A DNA stretch of 64,000 nucleotides, taken from positions 11,205,001 to 11,269,000 of the forward strand of contig NZ_CP071090.1 of assembly GCF_017301735.1 (NCBI RefSeq). Reading direction: 5' to 3'. Below, one piece after another: positions 17,680-26,042 of this stretch (position 1 is its first letter; each line of letters starts with the position of its first letter). The translations under genes and the position numbers were made by a program. The notes beneath the pieces were generated by a model. It was not told the origin of the DNA, made no database searches, and saw only the letters and a program-made list of their open reading frames with translations. This stretch comes from Pyxidicoccus parkwaysis (GTDB lineage: Bacteria > Myxococcota > Myxococcia > Myxococcales > Myxococcaceae).

Positions 17680-18576
17680 TCAGTCCAGCCGCGAGCGCAG
17701 CAGGCGGCTGAGGCTCACGTCGAGCTGGCTGGAGATGAGGCGCAGCACACTGTCGAGCTGCGAGCGGGTGAGCTTCAGTCGCTCGGTGAGCAGGCGCCGC
17801 GTCTCCTGGAGCAGGGCCTCCTGCGCGCCCACCACCCAGCGCGCGGCGGTGGAGCGGTGCACGCCGTACAGCGCGCCGAGCTGGTCGATGCTCAAACCGT
17901 CGAGGTACTTCAGCCGCAGGAAGTTGCGCTGGCGCGGCTCCAGCGCCGCGAGCGCGGCGGCGAAGGACGCGTTGAACTCCGCGCGGTACGTCGTCTTGAG
18001 GTAGGCGAGCTCCGGGTCGTCTCCGGGCGCCATCAGCACGGACAAGTCACCATCGTCCGCCTGCGCCTGCCCGCTGCGCTGGCGCTGCCAGTCGAGCGCG
18101 AGCCACAGCGCGGCCGCGCGCACCCACCCGCTGAGCGGACCCGTGCCGGGGTAGGCGGCCAGCCGGGCGGGTGCCTCCGCGCTGCCCACCAGCATGCGCT
18201 GGCGCAACAACTGGCGCACCTCGTCCAGGCCCGTGGGTGGCAGCTTCAGGCGTGCGACGGCCGCGTCGACCTCGGGGAGGAAGCGGGCCTCGAAGGCCTT
18301 GAGCGCGGCGGGCAGGCCGTCCGCGGCGGCGCGCGCGAGGTACACGTCGGGGAGGTTCAGCTTCTCCACGTCCTCCGCGGGGGCTTCACCTGCGAGCAGC
18401 CGTGCGAGGTGGCCGACGAAGCGCGGGCCATCCAACTCCACGCCAGGCCATGAGGTGCGTGCCGAGTCCAGCACGCGCGCCAGCCGCTCCTGCAAGGAGG
18501 GCAGCGACTCCGGAGAAGCGGTGCCTCCTCGCGCCGCGACGAAGGCCTGGGCCAGGGAAACGTCCGATGTGGACAC
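17680..18576 (-). CDS. RNA polymerase sigma-70 family factor, Myxococcales-type
   Basis: 298 residues from GTG 18576 (the frame stays open farther upstream but that part is low-complexity). The C-terminal region shows sigma region 4: LEPRQRNFLRLKYLDGLSID, then QLGALYGVHRSTAARWV, a clear helix-turn-helix. The middle (WVRAAALWLALDWQRQR) fits region 2 in weak form. The layout, N-terminal extension with the LAGEAPAEDVEKLNLPDVYL-type segment, matches the Myxococcales-restricted sigma family often paired with Ser/Thr kinases. TATCGT lies seven bases before the GTG with no Shine-Dalgarno site nearby, so the message may be leaderless. It forms an operon with the downstream kinase. Confidence 0.85.
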   Translation of the reverse strand: MSTSDVSLAQAFVAARGGTASPESLPSLQERLARVLDSARTSWPGVELDGPRFVGHLARLLAGEAPAEDVEKLNLPDVYLARAAADGLPAALKAFEARFLPEVDAAVARLKLPPTGLDEVRQLLRQRMLVGSAEAPARLAAYPGTGPLSGWVRAAALWLALDWQRQRSGQAQADDGDLSVLMAPGDDPELAYLKTTYRAEFNASFAAALAALEPRQRNFLRLKYLDGLSIDQLGALYGVHRSTAARWVVGAQEALLQETRRLLTERLKLTRSQLDSVLRLISSQLDVSLSRLLRSRLD

Positions 18577-18796
18577 GCAGGGGACGATAGCACCGCCTCC
18601 AGTAATCCGGTTTCGACCGTTTCCCGGTGACGTGCTTGCATGCCGGGCGTGCGACTTCCAGAACGGAGGGTGTGGGCTGGGAGCGCAGCGGGGCCCACCG
18701 GCTCCCGTCCGCCTGCCCCGCGCGCGGGCGCGTGTGTGGCTGGGGTGCCGCATGCCCCATGGCCCGCGCATTGCTGGTATGGGGCGCTGAGTCGAG

Positions 18797-20014
18797 GTGG
18801 AGGTGCAAGTGGAGTCGATTGGGAGTGGCCCTGGAGACGCGGTCCACGCTTCATGGCTGGAGTTGAGCGCGGCCGCGTTGCGACACAACGTGGCGGTGTT
18901 CCGGGCGCTGGAGGGGAAGGGGGCGCCGCCGCGCGCGCTGGGCGTGGTGCTGAAGGGCAACGCGTACGGGCACGGGCTCGCGCAGGTGCTGCCGCTGGTG
19001 CACGGCGGGGTGGACGTCCTCTACTTCATCGCGCCGCAGGATGCGCTGAAGGCGCGCGAGCACGAGCGGGCGCACGGGCTGCCTCCGAAGCAGGTGCTGG
19101 TGCTGGGTGCGGTGGCGCCGCAGGAAGCGGTGGTGCTGGCGCGCGAGGGCATCGACGTGGTGGTGGCGGACCGTGGCTGGGCGGACGCGGTGCCGGTACT
19201 GCGGGCGGCGAAGCTGGAGCGGCCGCTGCGGGTGCACGTGCACATCGACACGGGGTTGGGGCGCGAGGGCTTCACGTTGGATGGGTTGCCGCGCGAGTCG
19301 CACTTCCTGGTGGAGTCGCGGGATGTGTTGGAGGTGGTGGGGGCGCTGAGCCACTTCGCGAACACGGAGGACGTGACGGAGCAGGGGTACGCGCTGGCGC
19401 AGGTGGATGCGTTCGAGACGGGGATGGCGTTCCTGGAGTCGCAGTTGAAGCCGGCGAAGCCGTTGCAGCGGCACATCGCGGCGAGCGCGGCGACGCTGGT
19501 GTTGCCGAAGGCGCGCTACGAGGCGCTGCGGGTGGGGATTTCGCTGTATGGGTTGTGGCCCTCGCCGGAGACGCGGCTGTCGGCGCGGCTGGTGTTGGGC
19601 GAGGTGCCGGTGTTGAAGCCGGTGCTGTCGTGGAAGTGCCGCAGCCAGGTGGTGAAGTGGCTGCCGGCGGGAAGCTACGTGGGCTACGGCTGCACGTACC
19701 GCTGCCCGGAGCCGACGCGCATCGCGGTGCTGCCGGTGGGGTACTACGACGGATACCCGAGATTGGCGTCGGGCAAGGCGCACGTGCTGGTGAACGGGCG
19801 CCGGTGCCCGGTGCTGGGGCGCGTGATGATGAATCACCTCATCGTGGACGTGACGCGCGCGACGTCGGACGAGCGCCAGGTGACGGCGACACTGCTCGGC
19901 AAGGACGGCGAGGAAGCCGTGTCCGCGGAGTCACTGGCGAGCTGGGCGCAGACGATTCACTACGAAGTCGTCACGCGCCTGGGGGCGCACTTGAAGCGGG
20001 TGGTGGTGGAGTAG
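18797..20014 (+). CDS. alr: Alanine racemase
   Basis: 405 residues from GTG 18797 (GTG codons at 18803 and 18809 are alternatives). It interconverts L- and D-alanine for peptidoglycan, using PLP. The PLP lysine is K53 in VLKGNAYGHG, the second catalytic base is the tyrosine in VGYGCTY near 297, and the N-terminal barrel strand motifs HIDTGLGREGF and ISLYGLWPS match the family. The usual K-A-N-AYGHG motif has Gly instead of Ala after the lysine. The C-terminal beta domain with PVGYYDGYPR and GRVMMNHLIVDVT is complete. Another racemase with broader specificity cannot be excluded. Confidence 0.92.
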   Translation: MEVQVESIGSGPGDAVHASWLELSAAALRHNVAVFRALEGKGAPPRALGVVLKGNAYGHGLAQVLPLVHGGVDVLYFIAPQDALKAREHERAHGLPPKQVLVLGAVAPQEAVVLAREGIDVVVADRGWADAVPVLRAAKLERPLRVHVHIDTGLGREGFTLDGLPRESHFLVESRDVLEVVGALSHFANTEDVTEQGYALAQVDAFETGMAFLESQLKPAKPLQRHIAASAATLVLPKARYEALRVGISLYGLWPSPETRLSARLVLGEVPVLKPVLSWKCRSQVVKWLPAGSYVGYGCTYRCPEPTRIAVLPVGYYDGYPRLASGKAHVLVNGRRCPVLGRVMMNHLIVDVTRATSDERQVTATLLGKDGEEAVSAESLASWAQTIHYEVVTRLGAHLKRVVVE

Positions 20015-20108
20015 GGCGGAGTGTCGCGAAGCGGACGGGACCTTCAAGGTCGCATACGCAGGCTGTGACGCTGAGGGTCGTATGGGCATACTCCGTCCGG
20101 GAGGGCTC

Positions 20109-20582
20109 ATGCGAACCCGTGTCACGCTGACGTTGTTGCTCGGGTGGTGGGTGCTGGCGGGGCTGGGCTCCGGCTGCGCCACGGGGGCGGCCGGGCGGAT
20201 TCCTCCAGCGGCCTTTCAGTTTCATGAGGTCGTCTCCCGAACGGGCTCCGAGGCAGGTGGGTGGAAGGTGTCGCAGACCACCATCACCCTCACGCGTGTT
20301 TCGCAGACCCAGCCGGTGCAGGCCCACTGTGATGTCGAGATTGGTGTCCCTCTCAAGAACAAGCGGGGCATCGTCGCTGACGTTGTGGCGCAAGAGAATG
20401 CAGCCATGGCCGCTGACGAAGCTGCTCGGCTCGCACTGGGTGCGCGTCCAGCGACCAGCGCGGAGCTCTGCATGCTCTTCCTGGGGCACATGAAGAGTCT
20501 CCTGGAGTCCCGGCTCCCGGGTGTCCGGGTTCGTCGCTTCATCGAGCCGGGGATTCCCCGAACGAAGTTCGAACCGGAGTAG
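20109..20582 (+). CDS. Lipoprotein of unknown function
   Basis: 157 residues from ATG 20109, with GGGAGG six bases upstream. The signal peptide ends in a lipobox (LGSGC, Cys about 23). The mature part, about 130 residues, has no motif I recognise; SQTTITLTRVSQTQ and a later amphipathic helix suggest a small alpha/beta domain. It is followed 77 bases downstream by another gene of unknown function on the same strand, which may be a partner. Probably an outer-membrane-anchored, taxon-restricted protein. Confidence 0.7.
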   Translation: MRTRVTLTLLLGWWVLAGLGSGCATGAAGRIPPAAFQFHEVVSRTGSEAGGWKVSQTTITLTRVSQTQPVQAHCDVEIGVPLKNKRGIVADVVAQENAAMAADEAARLALGARPATSAELCMLFLGHMKSLLESRLPGVRVRRFIEPGIPRTKFEPE

Positions 20583-20659
20583 CGAAGTGTCGCGCGGTCA
20601 GCGCTCATCGCCATGGGCCAGACCCGTGCCTATCTTCCAGCAAGCAGGGAGGCCGTCTC

Positions 20660-21235
20660 ATGAGCCAGCCACTCACCGTGGAGGCACTTCTCCGACTCGT
20701 TCATCAGTACTACCCGGTGGGGCTCTATGAGACCGACCCTCGGTATGAGAGCACCGAGGAGTTCAAGCGGCTCGACAAGCTCCGGCGTGCCGCCGTGGAC
20801 GACGCCAGTGCCTGGAATGCATTCCTCCTGCGCGTCCGGGAGAAGATGCCGGAGTGCAGCGTGTGGGACTATCCCAACATCCGCTACGACCCGGCCTACT
20901 CACTCCGATTGGGGTTGCCGGGCCACCCTGAGGGCGCGGCGGAGCACAAAGAGGTGGTGCTGATGGTCTGCATCCTGGCACCCGTGCACGTCCTCTACGC
21001 CGACCACAGCAAGCACGTAGGCGACATCACGGAGACCATCACCTATCAGCCGCCCCTGCCCATGGAGTTCCAGCCGTTCGCGGAGAAGCTCGAGGCCCTC
21101 GCCATCGAGACCTTTGGCACCACGCGCCTTTCGCAGGACGTACTCTCCACGCCTGTTCCAGAGTTCCAGGTCGGCACCACGGGCTTCGGCAAGGTCACCC
21201 TCGCCGACTGCCTCTTCGGCGACCACCGCTGGTAG
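20660..21235 (+). CDS. Hypothetical protein, taxon-restricted
   Basis: 191 residues with AGGGAGG seven bases before ATG 20660. No signal peptide or membrane segment, so cytosolic. Tryptophans and tyrosines are common (VHQYYPVGLYETDPRY; CSVWDYPNIRYDPAYSLRLG), and the sequence ends in FGDHRW. I do not recognise the family. Codon use is like its neighbours, arguing for a real gene. The preceding lipoprotein and this soluble protein could be a functional pair, but nothing in either sequence proves it. Confidence 0.7.
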   Translation: MSQPLTVEALLRLVHQYYPVGLYETDPRYESTEEFKRLDKLRRAAVDDASAWNAFLLRVREKMPECSVWDYPNIRYDPAYSLRLGLPGHPEGAAEHKEVVLMVCILAPVHVLYADHSKHVGDITETITYQPPLPMEFQPFAEKLEALAIETFGTTRLSQDVLSTPVPEFQVGTTGFGKVTLADCLFGDHRW

Positions 21236-21241
21236 CCGCGC

Positions 21242-22264
21242 TCAGCCCTTCGCTTCGAGCGCGGCCACCGCCTTGCCGGCAACCGTCGGGTCCGGCTGGT
21301 ACTTCCACCGCCGGTGCAGCCACATCCACTGGTCCGGGTACTTGCGGATGCAGCGCTCCAGCGCCGCCGTCACGCGAGCCGTGTGCTCGGTAATCGGGTC
21401 CTCGCACTCACCCGGCTCGGGCGGGAGAATCGGCCCTTCCACTTCCAGCCGCAGCCGCGCTCCGCCGCGCCCGTTGCGCACGCCCATCACCACGAACACC
21501 GGCACTCCCGTGCGCTTCGCCGCCACCGCCATCGCCGGTGTCGTCGACGCCAGCTTCCCGAAGAACGGAACGAACACCGCCGCCTTCGCCGGCAACGCCT
21601 GGTCCAGCAGCATGTACGGCGACTCGCCGCGGTTCACCGCCGCCGTGATTTCTTGAATGGCTCCCTTCGGGTAGATGAGCCCCGCGCCACAGCCCACCCG
21701 GTTCACCGCGATGCGCGTGTTGAGCGCCCCCTTCAGCGGCCGCACCAGCGCATCCAGCGGAATCCCCCAGCGAATCAGCATGTCGCCCAAGAGCTCCCAG
21801 TTGCCGAAGTGCGCCGTCACCATCAACGCGCCCTTCCCCGTGGCCACGTGCGCCCTCAGCGCCTCCCACGCCTCCACGCCTTCCACACCCTGCTCGGCCC
21901 AGTCCTTCGGAAGCCGGTCGCCGCTTGGCAGTGACTCCACCACCACGCGCGCCATGTTGATGTACGCGCCGCGCGCAATCTCCCGCCGCTCCGCCTCGCT
22001 CTTCTCCGGCATCGCCATGGCCAGGTTCTCCAGCGCCACGCGGCGGCGGATGCCCAGCGTGTACGCCAGGTTCCCCACGAAGCGAGCAAGCGCGTCACGA
22101 GACTCCGGCGACAGCCATGTCAGGAACGCCCACACGATGCGCGTGAGCAGGTCCACCACCCTGCCGGGTGGCGTGCCGACGATGCGGCGCAGGTGCTCCG
22201 ACGGCACCTGCCGCTTGGCCGGATTTGGGATTTCAGGGGAAGGCACTGGAGCGATCTGGGACAC
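21242..22264 (-). CDS. Lauroyl/myristoyl-type lysophospholipid acyltransferase (LpxL/HtrB family)
   Basis: About 340 residues from GTG 22264, which has GGAG eight bases upstream; a GTG at 22309 is an alternative. The family HxxxxD/E catalytic motif appears as AHFGNWE, followed by VRPLKGALNTR, AVNRGESPYMLLDQ and the terminal KYPDQWMWLHRRWK, all conserved in LpxL/HtrB enzymes that add secondary acyl chains to lipid A. An N-terminal hydrophobic helix (IVWAFLTWL) anchors it to the inner membrane. It is divergent from the aminopeptidase. It could act on lipid A or on another lipid such as an aryl polyene or ornithine lipid. Confidence 0.88.
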   Translation of the reverse strand: MSQIAPVPSPEIPNPAKRQVPSEHLRRIVGTPPGRVVDLLTRIVWAFLTWLSPESRDALARFVGNLAYTLGIRRRVALENLAMAMPEKSEAERREIARGAYINMARVVVESLPSGDRLPKDWAEQGVEGVEAWEALRAHVATGKGALMVTAHFGNWELLGDMLIRWGIPLDALVRPLKGALNTRIAVNRVGCGAGLIYPKGAIQEITAAVNRGESPYMLLDQALPAKAAVFVPFFGKLASTTPAMAVAAKRTGVPVFVVMGVRNGRGGARLRLEVEGPILPPEPGECEDPITEHTARVTAALERCIRKYPDQWMWLHRRWKYQPDPTVAGKAVAALEAKG

Positions 22265-22347
22265 GGCGGCACTCCATCCTGAACGCGCCGTGTCGGCAAG
22301 GCCGCACACGCGCTCGGCGCTACCCTGCCTGCCTTTCCTGGTCCACT

Positions 22348-25110
22348 ATGCGCGCCATGCCCAACCTGCTCCGTCCGGCGGCCCTGGCCGCCGTCACCCT
22401 CCTCAGCGCGTGCGGTGCCCGGCAGAACGTTCCCACCGAGCCCCCCGCTGCTTCCGCTCCGGCCGCGCAGTCCGCGGCCGCGGCTCCCACTCCGCCCGAG
22501 CTGCGCCTCCCCGGCGACGTGCGCCCCACCGGCTACACCGTGGAGCTCACCGTCGACCCGAAGGCCACCACGTTCCAGGGCACTTCCGACATCGACCTCG
22601 AAGTCGCGAAGTCCACCTCCGTCATCTGGCTCCACGGCAAGGGACTCGTCGTGAAGCAGGCCACGCTCCTGCAGGACGGAGCCGCCATCGACGTGAAGCC
22701 CGTGAAGGGCGGCACCGACTTCCTCGGCTTCACGCTGGCGAAGCCCGTGGGCGTGGGCGCCGCGAAGCTGCGCGTGGTGTACGAGGGCATCGCCTCCGAG
22801 AAGGAGACGGACGGCGCCTTCCGCGTCAACGAGGGCGGTGACTGGTACGTCTACACCCAGTTCGAGCCCATCGACGCGCGCCGCGTCTTCCCGTCGTTCG
22901 ACGAGCCCGGCTTCAAGGTGCCCTGGCAGCTCACCTTCCACGTGCCCGCGGGCAACGTGGCCGTCACCAACACGCCGCAGCTGACGGAAGAGACGGGCGC
23001 CGACGGCAGCCGCACCTTCCACTTCGCGCGCACCCAGCCGCTGCCCAGCTACCTCATCGCCTTCGGCGTGGGCCCGTTCGACTTCCACCCCGCCGAGCCC
23101 TCCGGCAAGAAGAAGGTGAAGACGCGCATCATCACCCCGCGCGGCCGCGCCGTGGAGGCCACCTACGCCGCGGAAGTCACCCCGCAAATCCTCGGCGCGC
23201 TGGAGGACTACTTCGGCATTCCCTACGCGTACGAGAAGCTGGACGTGCTCGCGGTGCCGCTGCTCGGCGGCGCCATGGAGCACCCGGGCCTGGTGACGTT
23301 CAACTCGCGCCTCATCCTCTCCAAGCCGGAGGAGGACACGCCCGGCCGCCAGCGCGCCTTCTCCAATACGCAGGTGCACGAGCTGGCGCACCAGTGGTTC
23401 GGCGACCTCGTCACCATGGCGTGGTGGGATGACCTGTGGCTCAACGAGGCCTTCGCCACGTGGATGACCCCGCGCATCATCGAGACGTGGCGGCCCACGT
23501 GGGACGCGCCGGTGGAGCGCGTGAATGAGCGCAGTGGCGCGCTGGACTCCGACAGCCTCCTGTCCGCGCGTCGCATCCGCCAGCCGATTGAGAGCCAGAA
23601 CGACATCGTCAACGCCTTCGACGGAATCACCTACGGCAAGGGCGCCGCGGTGCTCTCCATGACGGAGGAGTGGCTGGGCCGCGACGTGTTCCGCCGCGGA
23701 ATCCAGCGCCACCTGAAGGCGCACGCGCACGGCAACGCCACCGCGAAGGACTTCCTCTCCGCGCTGGACACCGAGTCCGGCAAGGACGTGTCGGGGATGA
23801 TGAGCACCTTCCTGGACCAGGGCGGCGCGCCGCTCGTCACCGCGACGCTGGAGTGCGGCGCGGCCGGCAACAAGGTGGTGCTGACGCAGACGCGCTACCT
23901 GCGGCTGGGCTCGAAGTCGCCGGGCCCGCAGTCGTGGCGCACGCCGGTGTGCGTGGACTACGCGGTGGGCAAGAAGGAGTCGCGCGCGTGCACGCTGATG
24001 GAGGGCGAGCGCGCGGAGCTGCCGCTGCCGGACGCGAAGGCGTGCCCGGCGTGGGTGTTCCCCAACTCGGAGGGCGCGGGCTACTACCGCATGCAGCTCG
24101 CCGGTGAGGCGGCGACGAAGCTGTCGAAGTCCGGCCTGGACTCGCTGTCCCGCACCGAGCGCGTGGCCTTCCTGGGCGACGTGCAGGCGCTGGCCATGGC
24201 GGGCTCGCTGCCCGCGGCCGAGGCGCTGGCGCTGGCCGCCCGCACCGCCAACGACAAGGACCGCGTCGTCACCGAGGCCTCGCTGGAGATGCTGGACCTG
24301 GCCAGCCGGCGGCTGATTCCCGAGGCGAAGGAGACGGAGCGCGCCCGCTTCCTGCGCGAGACGTACGGCCCGCGCGCGCGGCAGCTCGGCTTCACGCCGC
24401 GCCAGGGTGAGAGCGAGGACACGCGCCTGTTGCGCCCGTGGCTGGTGCGGCTGGCGGGCAAGGACGGCGCGGACCCGAAGCTCGTCGCCGAGGCGCGCTC
24501 GCTCGCGGATGCGTGGCTGAAGGACCGGAAGGCCGTGGCGCCGGAGATGGTGGACACGGTGCTCGCCATCGCCGCGGGCCATGGGGACGCGGCCTTCCAG
24601 CAGAAGCTCATCACCGCGGTGCACGCGGAGAAGGAGCGCAAGACGCGGCAGCAGTTGCTCATGGCGCTGGGCAACTTCTCGGACCCGACGCTGACGAAGC
24701 AGAGCCTGGCGCTGATGTTCGACAAGGAGCTGGACCCGCGCGAGACGGGGATGCTGCTCTTCTTCGGCTCGCAACAGAACCCGCGCACGATGGACGTGGC
24801 GTTCGACTTCGTGAAGGAGAACTACGACAGGCTGGTGGGAGACTCGCCGGACGCGCTGCTGCCCAAGGACGCCGCGGGGCGCATGGCCTTCGTGGGCCGG
24901 GGCTTCTGCGACGCGGGCAAGCGCCAGCAGGTGGCGGACTTCTTCACCGAGCGCAGCGCCAAGGCTCCGGGCGGGCCCCGCATGCTGGCGCAGGTGCTGG
25001 AGTCGGTGGACCAGTGCACCTCGCTGAAGGAGGCCCAGGGCAAGAGCGTCGAGTCCTTCCTCGACCAGCGCGCCACGCCCAAGGCCCCGGAGGCGCCGAA
25101 GACGCGCTGA
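22348..25110 (+). CDS. M1-family metalloaminopeptidase lipoprotein
   Basis: 920 residues from ATG 22348 (ATG 22357 is also possible). A lipobox (LLSAC) and a Pro/Ala-rich linker place it at the envelope, outer membrane likely. The M1 zinc motif is complete: HELAH at 344-348 with the third ligand E367 in WLNEAFATW. The substrate N-terminus motif, normally GAMEN, reads GAMEH (308-312). The C-terminal half is the long helical ERAP1-like domain. It should trim amino-terminal residues from peptides, plausibly during feeding on prey protein. A strong hairpin terminator follows the stop codon. Confidence 0.93.
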   Translation: MRAMPNLLRPAALAAVTLLSACGARQNVPTEPPAASAPAAQSAAAAPTPPELRLPGDVRPTGYTVELTVDPKATTFQGTSDIDLEVAKSTSVIWLHGKGLVVKQATLLQDGAAIDVKPVKGGTDFLGFTLAKPVGVGAAKLRVVYEGIASEKETDGAFRVNEGGDWYVYTQFEPIDARRVFPSFDEPGFKVPWQLTFHVPAGNVAVTNTPQLTEETGADGSRTFHFARTQPLPSYLIAFGVGPFDFHPAEPSGKKKVKTRIITPRGRAVEATYAAEVTPQILGALEDYFGIPYAYEKLDVLAVPLLGGAMEHPGLVTFNSRLILSKPEEDTPGRQRAFSNTQVHELAHQWFGDLVTMAWWDDLWLNEAFATWMTPRIIETWRPTWDAPVERVNERSGALDSDSLLSARRIRQPIESQNDIVNAFDGITYGKGAAVLSMTEEWLGRDVFRRGIQRHLKAHAHGNATAKDFLSALDTESGKDVSGMMSTFLDQGGAPLVTATLECGAAGNKVVLTQTRYLRLGSKSPGPQSWRTPVCVDYAVGKKESRACTLMEGERAELPLPDAKACPAWVFPNSEGAGYYRMQLAGEAATKLSKSGLDSLSRTERVAFLGDVQALAMAGSLPAAEALALAARTANDKDRVVTEASLEMLDLASRRLIPEAKETERARFLRETYGPRARQLGFTPRQGESEDTRLLRPWLVRLAGKDGADPKLVAEARSLADAWLKDRKAVAPEMVDTVLAIAAGHGDAAFQQKLITAVHAEKERKTRQQLLMALGNFSDPTLTKQSLALMFDKELDPRETGMLLFFGSQQNPRTMDVAFDFVKENYDRLVGDSPDALLPKDAAGRMAFVGRGFCDAGKRQQVADFFTERSAKAPGGPRMLAQVLESVDQCTSLKEAQGKSVESFLDQRATPKAPEAPKTR

Positions 25111-25133
25111 CCTCCACGGGACGTAGGTAGACG

Positions 25134-25172
25134 AAGGGCCCGGATGCCGCGTTGGCGTCCGGGCCCTTTGTG
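25134..25172 (+). terminator. Rho-independent-type terminator after the aminopeptidase
   Basis: A 15-bp stem is formed by 25134-25148 and 25154-25168 with a 5-base loop, including one T-G wobble that pairs only in the plus-strand RNA, followed by TTTGTGTCTGTG. The stem is very G+C-rich (AAGGGCCCGGA arm). It lies between two convergent genes and best serves the plus-strand transcript. Confidence 0.85.
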
Positions 25173-25179
25173 TCTGTGA

Positions 25180-25935
25180 TTACTTCTTCGAGCCGCGCGA
25201 CATGAAGGCCATGAAGGCCTCCTGCGCTTCGGTGGAGGCGAGGCGCTGGACGAACTCGGCGCCCTCGCGGATGAGCGCGGCGTGGACCTCGGCGCGCAGC
25301 GGCCCGCGAATCAATTGCTTCGTCACGCGCACCGCCTCGGCGGGGCGGGAGGCCAGGGCGGCCGCGCGCTCGGCGGCCACTTCCTGGAGCTTGTCGGCGG
25401 GCACCACCTTGTTGACGATGCCCGCGCGCTGCGCGGTGGCCGCGTCGAAGGGCTCGCCGAACAGGAGCAGCTCGCTCGCGAGCGCGAAGCCCGCCATGCG
25501 CGGCAACAGCAGGCTGCTGGCGCCTTCCGCGCACAGGCCGAGCTGCACGAAGGGCATGGTGAAGCGCGTGCGCTCGCTGGCGACGACATAGTCACAGTGC
25601 AGCAACATCGTCGTGCCGATGCCCACCGCCGGCCCGTCCACCGCCGCGAGCACCGGCTTGGGCGCGTCCACCAGCGCGCGCAGGAAGCGGAACACCGCGC
25701 TGTCCTCGCCCGCGGGCGGGTGCTCCATGAAGTCGCCAATGTCGTTGCCCGCGGTGAAGACGCCGCCCGCGCCGGTGAGCAGCACCACGCGCACGTCGGC
25801 GTTTCCTTCCGCCTGCCGCAGCGCGTTGGTGGCCGCCTCGTACATGGCATGCGTGAAGGCGTTCTTCTTCTCGGGGCGGTTGAAGGTGAGGGTGAGGACC
25901 CCGGACTCCAGCTTCGTCAGCAACGTGTCGGACAT
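25180..25935 (-). CDS. Enoyl-CoA hydratase/isomerase family protein
   Basis: 251 residues from ATG 25935. Crotonase-fold motifs: NRPEKKNAFTHAMYEA, GAGGVFTAGNDIGDF (oxyanion-hole loop), AAVDGPAVGIGTTMLLHCDY (second oxyanion strand) and the C-terminal helical trimerisation part ending MSRGSKK. The glutamate pair of true hydratases is only partly visible: LGLCAEGASSLLLPRM carries one at the isomerase-like position, so delta3-delta2 enoyl-CoA isomerase (ECI/PaaG-like) is at least as likely as hydratase. TAGGCT stands eight bases before the ATG with no Shine-Dalgarno site, so the message may be leaderless. Confidence 0.88.
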   Translation of the reverse strand: MSDTLLTKLESGVLTLTFNRPEKKNAFTHAMYEAATNALRQAEGNADVRVVLLTGAGGVFTAGNDIGDFMEHPPAGEDSAVFRFLRALVDAPKPVLAAVDGPAVGIGTTMLLHCDYVVASERTRFTMPFVQLGLCAEGASSLLLPRMAGFALASELLLFGEPFDAATAQRAGIVNKVVPADKLQEVAAERAAALASRPAEAVRVTKQLIRGPLRAEVHAALIREGAEFVQRLASTEAQEAFMAFMSRGSKK

Positions 25936-26042
25936 GACCCGGCAGCCTAGCCGACCGGGTGCCGGCTGTCCGGAGAGGGATTGGCAACTCTGGCGCACAG
26001 CCTGCGACAATCCCCGCATAGCGGTTTTTCCCGAGGATCATC

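Noticed and set aside
14035..18453. A 1472-codon plus-strand open frame
   Set aside because: It is the mirror of the phosphatase, kinase and sigma-factor genes, common in high-G+C DNA; its product is Arg/His/Gln-rich without domains.
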